DNA of 64,000 bases from Hevea brasiliensis (taxonomy: Eukaryota > Streptophyta > Magnoliopsida > Malpighiales > Euphorbiaceae): assembly GCF_030052815.1 (NCBI RefSeq), contig NC_079498.1:80958992-81022991 (forward strand), read 5' to 3'. Positions 37,926 through 50,150 of the stretch are shown piece after piece. The notes beneath the pieces were generated by a model. That model worked only from the letters and a program-made list of their open reading frames with translations, made no database searches and was not told the DNA's origin. The translations under genes were made by a program, and so were the position numbers. Position 1 is the stretch's first letter; each line of letters starts with the position of its first letter.

Positions 37926-39650
37926 CCTCCCTTGCTAGTGGGGCTTTTGTCCATAAATAACTTGCTTTTGGTTTTGCAGTAGATCTAGCTCTTTTGGTGA
38001 GGTTTCATTTGTGATCTACCTAGAGTGTGCTTGGTTAGTGTTGTGTTGGGTTTTGCATGCAAGGATGGGGATCATTCAACGAGAGTTTCTTCGCTATCTT
38101 GTAACCATGTCTTCGGCTTGGATCGACAGGTTGCAATCTTTTAGTGGGCGTGGTACCTCTTGGAGACATTTCCCCGTGTCCTTGTCATGACACCCAGTCT
38201 CTCGATGGTAATAAGAGCTAAGAGAGCTCTGCCTCACCATCTGTCATTTTCCCTTGGTTCAGATCACTCTATAGACCACGGCTGGGTGTTTTTGGTGATC
38301 TAGGGGTCCTGCTAGCAACTCAACCTCCTAGAGAAATGTTGGAAGGAATTATCATCCGTTGTTCCTTTATGCTTCATCCATCTACTTGGTGTTCTCTACC
38401 TACCTTGGTTCCGACTGTGGAAATGCAACGCTGCGCTCAGAGTTGGTTTGATTTTGGATCAAACCATTTTTATTTCTTTAAAAAAAAATTCAATTGTTGG
38501 ATTTGATCAAAACTGAAACTAAAATTGAAATCAAAACAAACCAAAATTAAAATAACCCTGAAGAGCTTGTTCTAATGAACCACCGATACAAATCTGGTAC
38601 TAACTTTTGGCTGAGAAGAAAGAAAAAAAAGTTTGAACTGTTTTTTTTTTTAATTTTATATAATTATTTTATTTTTAAAATGAAAATTATTTCTTTTTCT
38701 TAAAAGAGAAAAAAAAATAATCTAAAAAAGGTTACCAATGAATTTTCTCAGTATAATACTTGGAATCGCGTCCAAAGCGATGAGGCATTAATATAAAATT
38801 AATCTAAACAAGTTACTCCAATTTCTCACAAGCAAACAAGCAAATTGGGAGATCCTACAAAGTAGACCCAGTAACGACCTGTTTAGAATCAGAATTGGAT
38901 CAGTTTAAACCAAACTAAAATCAATCAAACTCATCTTTGACTCAAATTATAAATGAATCAGATCGAAATTGAACTTGATCCAGAACTAAATCAGACGGTT
39001 CTAAGTTGAACTACCTTTTTTTCATTTTAAAAAAACAAATTTAAATTAGATCATTTGATTTAGACCTAGATTGAATAAAACTAGACTAGTGAAGATTCAA
39101 AGTTCTGATTCCGTTTGAACCGGGCCAATGGCCGAGTCTACTATAAAGTTCCTAATGGTCTTAGCAGAATTAGGTTGGTGAAATCTCCTAATTAACACAC
39201 CAAAACAGCAATTTCTTTTTTTAAATTCCAAGCCTGACAATTTTTTCGTATGTCCATAGGTACAAGTTCATTGCCTTTCCCCCAAAAGAGACATTCATTG
39301 ACAGAAATCAAGTACATCCATGTAGATTGTGAACAAAGCTCCCTTGAGCAACGGGGGTTCACAAAGAACTTATCACCAGATAAGGCCTGTTTAGCCAAAC
39401 AGTGGGCTGCCCAATTCCGGTCTTAAAGACATTGTGAAAGGCCTGACACCAAGTGGCCTGTGTCAAAGATTGGGCCAGTAAAACAGGATTGAGGTTCAGT
39501 TAGACCTTTCGCCGCAAGAATGACTGGTTGGCAATCTCCTTCAATGCCAGATATGAGGTACAAGTTCATCGTGTGCCAAGTTATAAAATATTGATGTAAA
39601 TCATGATGGGTGAATTAATTAGCATAAGAAAGGCAATGTCTCACACTTTC
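37926..39650. other. Intergenic DNA, part possibly an old retrotransposon tail
   Basis: From 37931 to about 38480 the sequence is GC-richer than its surroundings and ends near an A-run (38481-38489). This could be the 3' end of an old LINE, but no frame is recognisable. From 38490 to 39650 it is AT-rich, with repeated phrases such as AATTGAAATC / ATCGAAATTGA around 38500-39110. No gene seen. Confidence 0.35.
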
Positions 39651-40067
39651 ATCTGTAATAATGTCTACAATTCATCAATGAATAAAAATTTTCCATCTGG
39701 CAACAATATAGTTCAGTAATACAGCATACAACAATTTGCATATGGACAACTATGAAAGAAATGTGTGAAGTATCCTTGGTCATGCAGCTTGATGCATTCG
39801 TTTTCACAGCCAAGCAAGCCTTATAGAAACTATACAATTTTAAAAGCTCAACCTGTCCAGTGGATTCATAATTAAATACCATTGCCTCAGCACTTGACGA
39901 GAAACTCTTCACAAGAAGAAAAATCTGAGCTAAAACCTTCAATCTCCTGAGAAGCAGTAAAATATTCCTACACATGTAGATCAACAGCCAAACCATGAGA
40001 TGAAAATCATTGCTTATACATCCGGGAATGCACCATTTGGATTTGATCCCCTTCTCCATTCCAAATG

Positions 40068-40807
40068 TTAATCTTTTATAACCCATCTATGGCCCCTGAT
40101 CTGATAGCCACCATAGCTTTGATCACTGCTACTTTCTCCCCCACTCTCTCCACTGGTATATCCAGATTTGCGGCGATGTTTCTTTCCCCTTGCTACCCCA
40201 CTGTCACTAAAGCTCCCATTTAAGAGGGGATCATCTATCCCACGAATCACCTTCCGTGTGGGTGAAGATATGCAACTGTCGTCTTTTGTTCTTTTCCTAT
40301 CCTTGTCATGTCTCTTTATGTTTTGAGAAATCTTATGCAATTTCTCATTAAACTTTGTAATACCCTTTTCCACTGGCTCCACTGCTTGGTTAACAGTAAA
40401 CTTCACATCACTCACAATCTGCATAGGAGATAAATAGCAAATTCAGTACCTACTAAAACACAGAAAGAAAAAAGAGGAACTGATCAATAGATTTCTCAAG
40501 GCATTGTTAAACAGAGACATGCTTCATATTCTCCCAGATGTCCACGTAGACGCTGATTAGTTTTCAGTTTAATTGTTGAATAAGCCGGTAATAGAGCTTC
40601 TCAACAACCAATTTCTCTAGTTTGAATTGTCATTGACATTATTATTGTTGACAACAAAGGAAGTAATACTAAAGGCAACACTGATACCACAAGCACCGGG
40701 ACTTGTCTTCATTAATAATACGTCAAATGCAAAATCCACATTGACAGTGGCACAATATTACCAGTATACTGCTACCATTGGTAACAGAAGAATTTACAAA
40801 AACAAGA

Positions 40808-40843
<36 letters not shown>

Positions 40844-43800
40844 GTTTGTGTGTGTGTGTGCGCGCGCACGTTGCTAATGATCAACTATATCCCCAATTTT
40901 TCATTGTTTTTCAATTGTACCCCATACTTTTGATTTTATCAATTTGATTCATAAGTAACTTATTTTATTCCAATAATATCAAATGGATCTAGGTGCATAC
41001 AATGCTAATGTTTAGTCCAGACCTAAGCCTCTTTTAATGATAGGGTCTCTACTAAGTGCCACGGGCCACCAAACAATATTGTTTTGCAAACTGCATCTCA
41101 AAAATCATTTTAAGCATTTTCATAAGAGATGACAAATTTGCAAATACCATAGTTTGATGCCTTCTTTTTCCAAAACAAGAAGTTACGACCATGTTTGTGT
41201 TAGGGTAGGAACCCTAAGTTGACGGTTACGGAACAGAATAAAAGAAATAGAGAAGAGAGAAATTAGTTAGAGAATATTGAAGATAAAATTGATTCAGATC
41301 TTGAATGATCTACACAGGAGCCATACAGCTTTATTTATTACCCCAATCCCACCAATAGAGCTGTTACAACAGTCAACTCCCTAACAGACTAGTAACTAAT
41401 TTTCCTTCCACAATCAACCTCTGTTGCTCCCCTACTCTATTCTTGGTTCTACACCTCCTATAATACATGAGAGATTGCCTTTCATCTCAACAAAACATTA
41501 GGATGTGCACATGCCCCAGATCCAGTAGATACAAGAAATAAAATCAGCAACCTAAGAAGTAAACTAATAAAAGCACATGATACATTATGAAAGCCCAAAA
41601 AGTTCAGGGAATATTAGATCATTACCCCAATAATAAAAATAGTTGATTTGTGGCAATTTTTTTTCTTCTTGGGGGGAGGACCCTTCCCTACTTTATGACG
41701 TCTCTAAAATACAAATGATTGCCACCTAACCCCTTGTTTGGAAGGAAGTTTTTTTAAAGTAATAGGAGGTTTTTCAAGGTTCGAAAACCATGAATTTGTG
41801 TTAAACCTCCAAAAACTCTATTTTTCAATCCACCAAATTGGTGGATTAAGAAGTTTTTTTCTCTTTAAAACCTCCAAACATCTTAAAAGACTTTCTCACC
41901 TCAAACAATAAAAATTATGAAGGTTTAAAAATATGAAGAACCTTACTTTAAATAAAAAAAGTAAAAAAAAGAAAAAGAAATAAAAAAGCGTTACTTTACC
42001 TCTTCCCAAATAGAGTGTAAAACTCACTTAAATATTTGACAACTTATGTTAGCTTTGTTTCACAGAAATAAGCTCGAGAAGTTGACTGGTTAACACAAAC
42101 AGCTATCACATTTGCTTCAGTAGAAATCGCTTTGACTACTCAGCTTCCTCAATTCTAATTAACTTGCTAGAAGGGAAGGTAAGAGTAACTCCATCTTCCA
42201 AGGTAAGAGTAACTCCATCTTCCAAAGTGGAAATGAGACAAAATTACCTAAAATAATATTAGATTATTTTGCCAATATAAATTTATGCTGGGACTTTGAG
42301 AATGAGAGTATTATTGTATTTTTCATATGTACCTCCTAAAAAGTTGGTTAATGAATCAAAATATATATTAGTGCACTTCATGAGGAAAAAAAAAAAGTTA
42401 ATCTGATACCAGAAAGTGAAATTTCCTAGTAAATACTATCTCACAATGTTACTTTTCTGTAAATAACTTCACAGAACATGGGCATATGTGAACCAAAAAA
42501 AGATTCTCATATAATCAATTGCACAAGCAGCAATTGCCAGCAACAGATCTATTTGAGCTGGTATAATCTCATGTTTTCAAGTGGAAGAAAACTAACCATT
42601 TTCCTCAACTGTGAGATAAAAATTCCACAGCAAAAGTAATCGAAAATTCCTGTATTAGTCGAGTCGAAGAAAACTTACATATCCACCGCCACCAACAACA
42701 ACATCCCGAACACTTTCTTTGATGGTCATTCCACTCTTCACATCAATGTCAGGCTGAGGGAGGCGTAACTTCGTGGGTCTTTCACTATCTCTAACCTCAT
42801 CTGGATCTAGAGGGCAATCAACAGATGCATAATCTCCAAGAACTGAAACACTTCCAGGAATGCGGTCACCCATCAGCTCATAAGGCTTTGCAGGGAAAAC
42901 ATATAGATGAACAACAGAAGCAATGCCCATCTGTGCTGGATGAATAAATAGACCTGTTATACTTTAATGGATTGAATGAGAAATAACAATTAGAGAGTTT
43001 ACTGCAGGAAAAAATCCATAAGATATCACCTATTATATTCCCAGGAATATTTTAAAGAATACAAAATGAACTAAACTAGGAAATTTTAACCTTTAATAAT
43101 CTATATCCATCCTGCAATAAAAGAGAGAGGAAGCAAAAAGATAAAGTTCATTTGACACCTACTCATTGTAGTTTGGCTATCATAAGTAACTTTATCTAAA
43201 CCTTCACTGCTAATGATATTCATCAGGTTGCACTGAAAGATAGTGTAGAAAGAGATGATTCTCATTAACTTTCAATTAATCTGTACATGGGTATATATAT
43301 ACAATTGATTCCTATAATTGTGTTCTACTAATTAGGAAAAAATCATAAATAAGAAATCCTAAATAGGAATACAGAATACAGAATATACAGAGAAATAATA
43401 TAGTGATTGACTTTCCATAACATAGTGATTGACTTTCCATAACACTCCCCCTCAAGTTGGAGCATAGATGTTAATCATGCCCAACTTGTTACAAATGTAG
43501 TCAATCCTAGCTCCATTCAGAGCTTTTGTGAAAATATCTCCTAACTGCTCTCCAGTTTTGATGTGTCCTGTTGAGATGATCTGTTGTTGAATCTTTTCAC
43601 GAATAAAGTGACAATCAATCTCAATATGTTTGGTCCGCTCATGAAACACCGGATTAGAAGCAATATGAAGAGCAGCTTGATTATCACACCACAATTTCAC
43701 AGGCAGAGAAGTCTAAAAACCGGTCTCATCTAGTAATTGAAGTATCCACATTACCTCACATACTGATTGTCACATACTGATTGTGCCATGGCTCTGTATT

Positions 43801-46800
43801 CGGATTCAGCACTAGATCGAGAAACTACACTCTGCTTCTTGCTTCTCCAAGACACCAAATTTCCTCCAATAAAAACGCAATATCCAGTAGTTGACCTCCT
43901 GTCAACCTTAGATCCAGCCCAGTCGGCATCTGAAAAACATTCAACATTCAAATGCCCATGATTGCCATATAGCAAACCTCTTCCTGGAGCGCCCTTCAGA
44001 TAACACAAGATTTGTTCCAAGGCTTCCCAATGAGCAACAGTTGGGGAAGACATAAACTGACTTACCACACTAACGGCATAAGCAATGTCAGGACGAGTGA
44101 CTGTAAGGTAGTTCAATTTTCCTACCAATCTCCTGTATCTCTCTGGATCTTCAAACAACTCACTATCCCCTGCTAACAGTTGTAAAGTTGGAGTCATTGG
44201 TGCGCTACAAGGCTTAGCACCTAATTTTCCTGTCTCTGTCAATAGATCGAGGACATATTTTCTTTGAGACAAGAAAATACCCTTCTTACTTCTTATAACT
44301 TCGATACCCAAGAAATACTTTAACAATCCCAAGTCTTTGGTCTGAAACTGAGTTTGGAGGAAGGTTTTAAGAGATGAAATACCTGCAGAGTCACTCCCAG
44401 TGATGACAATGTCATCCACATAGACTACCAAGAGAATTATGCCAGCCTCAGATTGCCTATAAAATACTGAGTGATCACACTTACTCTTTTGCATACCAAA
44501 TTCCTGTACTGCTTCACTGAATCTCCCAAACCATGCCCTAGGACTTTGTTTCAAGCCATAAAGAGACTTCCGAAGCCTACAAACTTTACCCAACTCCCCC
44601 TGAGCAACAAACCCAGGTGGTTGCTCCATATACACCTCCTCCTGAAGATCACCATGAAGGAAAGCATTCTTGATATCCAATTGATGCAGGGGCCAATCAT
44701 ATGTAGCTGCTAAAGAGATAAACAAGCGAATAGAAGTAAGTTTAGCTACAGGAGAAAAAGTATCAGAGTAATCAACCCCATATGTCTGAGCATATCCTTT
44801 TGCTACAAGGCGTGCTTTTAACCTAGCCACAGAACCATCAGGATTTACCTTTACTGTAAATACCCATTTGCATCCAATAGCTTTCTTACCAGTGGGCAAA
44901 GGCAATAGTTCCCATGTACCATTAGCATCTAAAGCCTTCATTTCCTCTTTCATAGCATCACACCAACCAGGATGAGACAGTGCCTCATTAACAGTATTAG
45001 GAATAGGAACAGAGTCTAAAGAAGTAACAAAACACCGAGAACAAGAAGACAATTGATTATAAGAAACAAAAGAAGAGATAGGGTAAGTACATGAACGTTT
45101 ACCTTTACGAAGAGCAATGGGTAAGTCTAGATCAGAATCACGATCGATGAGTGCAGGATTGCCCAACGAAGTAGCTGGTGGAGGATCTGAGTCAGGAATC
45201 TCCAATCTCCTGGAATAAACATGAACAACGGGAGGTCGAGTAGGTCTAGAGACAGAAGGAACAGGCTGTGGGAGAGGACTAGACATTGGTTGGACAGTAT
45301 ATATTAAGAGATCATCCTCCTCCCCCTGACTCTCATACACAGATGATGGAGGAAAAAATGGAGTGGACTCAAAAAATGTGACATCTGCAGAAACAAGATA
45401 ACGATTAAGAGTAGGAGAGAAACAACGATACCCTTTTTGGAGCCGGGAGTACCCAAGGAAGACACATTTGAGAGATTTTGGATCCAATTTAGTAACCTGT
45501 GGACGAACATCACGCACAAAACAGGTACAACAAAAAATACGGGGTTCAATAGGGAACAAAGATTTTGTAGGAAACAAAGTAGTATAAGGAATATCCCCAT
45601 TAAGGACAGAAGACGGCATACGATTGATCAAAAAACATGCCGTAGAAACTGCATCAGCCCAAAAGTGTTTAGGTACTTTCATCTGAAAAAGAAGAGCACG
45701 AGTTACCTCAAGAAGATGACGATTTTTCTTTCGCCACGCCATTTTGGGATGGGGTATCCGCACAGAAGATCGATGAAGAATGCCATTTTGTGTCATATAA
45801 GACTGAAATTGTGCTGAAAAATATTCTTTGGCATTATCACTTCTTAATATGCGCACAGAAATATTAAATTGAGTTTTGATTTCATTACAAAATGCACAAA
45901 AGATAGAAAACAACTCAGAACGATTCTTCATTAAATATAACCAGGTAACACGAGAGTAATCATCAACAAAAGTAACAAAATAACGAAATCCAGTTTTAGA
46001 TGTAATAGAACAAGGACCCCAAACATCAGAATGAACTAACTCAAAAAGGGATGAAGCCCGTTTATTGACTCTAGACACAGAAGGCAAACGATGATGTTTT
46101 GCAAACTGACACGACTCACATTCTAGTACTGATAAAGACTGAAATTGAGGACACAGCTTCTTCATGGTAGACAAAGAAGGATGACCCAATCTACAATGAG
46201 CTTCAAGAGGTGTTAAGGTACTGGAGCAAACAAGCGACCGCGGTACATGATTTTCCAGAATGTAGAGACCACCTGACTCGCGTCCTCTACCAATAATCTG
46301 CTTCGTCGTAAAATCCTGAAACAAACACTGGTCAGGAAAAAAGGAAACAGAACAATTTAAGGTACGAGTAAGTTTACTAACAGAAAGTAGATTAAAAGAG
46401 AATTTTGGTAGAAACAAAACATAAGACAAAGAAATTGACGAAGTCGGATTCGCAGTTCCAGAACCCATGACACAAGAAGTAGAACCATCAGCTAAAGTAA
46501 CAGTAGAGGAAGTGAGATTAGGTCAAGCGGATAGAAGACTAGAATTACTGTCATGTGATGCATCGCACTGTAATCAATAACCCATTTGGATGAAGAAGAC
46601 ACAAGGCATGTAGTGGATTTACGACTCGTGATCGCAGCGATGTGGGAACCGTAGGCTTTAGAGATGCACGACATCGGGAAAATTGTGCAAAATCCTCTGC
46701 AGATACTAAAATAGTTTTCTCAGAGGAAGATATCAGAGAATTTTCTCACGCCATATTTGCCATCCGTGATCGCTGATTTTTCCTCTGAAGTTGCGGACAA

Positions 46801-49800
46801 TTATAGTTCGTATGGCCAGGCTCATGGCAATAATAGCAAATGACTCCTCTTGAGTCCTGATTAGAACTAGCCTCTCCATTACGCTGATTACTTCATTGTT
46901 CGTAATTCCTCCTCTACTTCCTCTTCTATTACCCTGTTGTCCATTTGGATTACGGCTAATAAGAGCACTACTGGCAGGCTGTGAAGATTGAGTACTCTCT
47001 GTACGAAGGACCCGTGTGAACGTTTCATGTAAAGAGGAAATCTCAGAACTGGAGAGAATTTGAGATTTAGCAGTCTCATACTCTGAAGGAAGGCCTGCAA
47101 GAAAACTCATAATGACCATTGCTCCGTTGGGCTGCTTGAACTTTTACATCAGGACTAAAAGGAAACAATACATTAATTTCCTCATATACCCGTTTAAAAT
47201 CCATAAAATAAGCCGTGAGAGACTTATCCTCTTTCTCAGCACGGTAGAATGCTTTACAAACATCATAAATACGGGAAATATTCCCTTTACCAGAATATAG
47301 AAAATCTAAGTAATCCATCAATTCCTTAACAAATTCACAGTGATTAATTAAACTAATTACCTCACTATGAATCGAGTTCCGAAGCTGCAAAAACAACCGA
47401 GCATCCTCCCTTAGCCAAGTTTGTCGTGTATCATCAGTGGGTGGATCTTTAGTAAGGTGATCATCCTTATCAATGCTACGCAAATAGACCCTAACAGTCT
47501 TACTCCACCTGTAATTCGAACCATTAAGTTTGTGTTCCGTGATCTTAGTCATCACCGGAATCACATCAGAAATAACATTCTTATTGTCTGCCATTTGTTG
47601 AGACAAAGAAAACTAACCGAAACGCTAATCCAAAGTGCTTATAGCAGCAAAATAACCCAAAATAACAAATCAAGCAAATACCGAAATAGGATCTGAGAGC
47701 CAAACCTCAGAAGTCCTTTAATGGTATACTGGATCAGGTAACAGCACACAGTTGTGGAATAATGGGGTTGAAACGGCCGGTCGGCGGCCAAGGTCTCTCC
47801 TGAGCTGGGTAGTGAGAATAAATACTCACCCTAGATTGATGACCTGCTCTGATACCATGTAGAAAGAGATGATTCTCATTAACTTTCAATTAATCTGTAC
47901 ATGGGTATATATATACAATTGATTCCTATAATTGTGTTCTACTAATTAGGAAAAAATCATAAATAAGAAATCCTAAATAGGAATACAGAATACAGAATAT
48001 ACAGAGAAATAATATAGTGATTGACTTTCCATAACATAGTGATTGACTTTCCATAACAGATAGAAATTCATAAGGCAAGTTCACCAGCAACTCCGAAATG
48101 AAAGCTTGAAAATTGTTAGTGTTGAGAAATACAGGGCCTAGAGTGTGGATCATCAAATAGCAGGCCTCCATCCATACTGAATTAGGCTTGAAACTAGGCT
48201 TCCCATCACCAAAATGGCCTAAGCCCTTTTTGTTTGGTTTGCCAACACTTATATGCCCTTTAATTTTCTTGTAAATTGCTGATATGGGACTTGTTCCCAC
48301 AAGCCACATTCCAACACTCCCCTCAAGTGCAACTAGGTTCAGCTCAGATTCACGGTGGCTAATAGGCCCAGTTGTCACTTGTCATTACATGGGATGGTCT
48401 ATCTAACTTAGGTTTGGCTCCTTTTGGCTCTACCCTCAAGGTCTAGCTCACTAAGCTAGCCCATGGATCTAACTGAATGTGGCTCAATTAGCTCAACTCA
48501 TGGGCTTGGCATATTGGGGCTCAGCTCACTACGCTTTCCAGTCCCAGATCTACAGCCATTGGGCCTCACTCTTTAATATCATGTTGAGAAATACAGGCCC
48601 AGACGAGTGGATCATTAAATAGGTAGGCCTCCATACTAAACTGGGCTTGCTTATAAATATGCTTCTTTCTTTTTCATCTTTCAGCTAATTCGAACTCACC
48701 ATCACCAAAATGGCCTAAGCTCCTTTGGTTTGATTTGCCAACACTTATATGCCCTCTAATTTTCTTATACACTAACGATGTAGGACTTGTTCTCACAAGC
48801 CATATTCCAACAGTCAAGCTGTGTTCGGCAACTAGAACACTTCTATGTTTAATTTTACCGAACACTTCTATGTTAAACCGCCATATGAATAGCTAATATC
48901 TAACAGCTAAAAGTTGAAGGCTACTAGAACAGCCAACAATTACTAAAACAGCTAGTATTGTCGAACAAACCCTTAGTAACTATGACTGGGCCCAAAAATG
49001 CAACTCCATTTAATCCATGGCTTCCATTCCCATAAAATATATGTACTTAAATTTCTGCATCAAACAAATTTGGTGAATTAATAAAAAACATGACTCCAGT
49101 AATACATTTTCATGCTAGTATAAAAGACAGCAGGTTTTCCTTTAAGCATACCAAAACGAAAGGCAGTGAGATTGAGAATTTGAGATCCATAAATCAACAA
49201 AAAGATCCAGGTTGTTCCATATCATGTTCTCAACATGAATTTAAACCATTATGAATCAATAAACAATTATTAGTATGCACCATACAAAAAAGACACAAAG
49301 CCACATGTTCAGCATGTTAGTTTGGAGTCGTCAAGTAACGACATCGTAAATCCAACCTTATCCACACAGAAATTATTTTCCTTTTAATAAATAAGATTTA
49401 AAAAATCCTATCTGAACATTATCCCACCCCTTGACCAGTTAAGGAGATTGCAACCACCCATTGACCACCACCTTTTATATACTATAAGAAGGTAGGACTA
49501 GTTATCCGCTTCGCTAACCAAACTACATTTGTTACATCAACTACTCGCTCAAATTCTACATTGCAGAAGACCACATTTTACTTCTTTATATTAACCTGTT
49601 CACCAGGAAAAGTCTATTAGGGCCCATTTGGATTGGTTTGCACTTTGCAGTTGAAATTAAGATGAATTTGGATTCATTTTCTAAGAGAAAAATTGCAAAC
49701 CATCAACATACTGTCAAAGTCATATACTCTTCATTTCAATACCCCACCTACCCAAATGGACCCTCAGCAAAGTTGCATAATTATATCACTAGAGAAGCAA

Positions 49801-50113
49801 CTGGTTGAGTCCTTCCAGTTTCCAAACTGCTCAAGTCTCCCTCCTATTCTCATCCAGAACCAGAATATGATAGCGGGTTCCTCTCACCCAATAAACATAA
49901 TCTTCTCTCAACAACTTGACCCAGGCTGCACCAACCCTACATCACAGAACAGCACATGCTGCTTCCTTATATTTGAGCTAACCTCCGTAAGCTTATTCTA
50001 ACAGCCAACTGTCCATGATATCATCCATACAGAAACTAGTCAGACTTGGAAGTTTCCAGAGAAGGAGCAGCAGAGTATTTCTTTTCTTGCTTAAAAGAAA
50101 ATTATAAAATACA

Positions 50114-50150
<37 letters not shown>

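Larger units (their letters stand above)
40419..42678 (-). other. Last LAZ1 intron
   Basis: A 2.3-kb intron between the last two LAZ1 exons. It holds a dinucleotide microsatellite (40808-40870), a short tandem repeat (42176-42223), a MITE-like segment (41728-42016) and, around 41195-41510, a stretch with an LTR-like look (starting TGTTAGGGTAGG) that I could not confirm. No coding sequence. Confidence 0.6.
43244..48058 (-). mobile_element. Copia family A, copy 1, inside a LAZ1 intron
   Basis: A 4,815-bp minus-strand Copia element with two 201-bp LTRs (43244-43444, 47858-48058) that read as identical, Met-tRNA primer site at 47846-47857 and target-site duplication GATAG (43239-43243, 48059-48063). 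Identical LTRs mean a very recent insertion. Even so, its gag, protease and integrase are damaged, so it was probably copied with help from another element. It has the same transcription direction as the LAZ1 gene it sits in. Copies 2 (52757-57515) and 3 (60616 to window end) are the same family. Confidence 0.95.

Noticed and set aside
49693..50001. 102-codon plus-strand frame in the LAZ1 intron
   Set aside because: No recognisable domain, antisense within an intron, and no splice or promoter signals.
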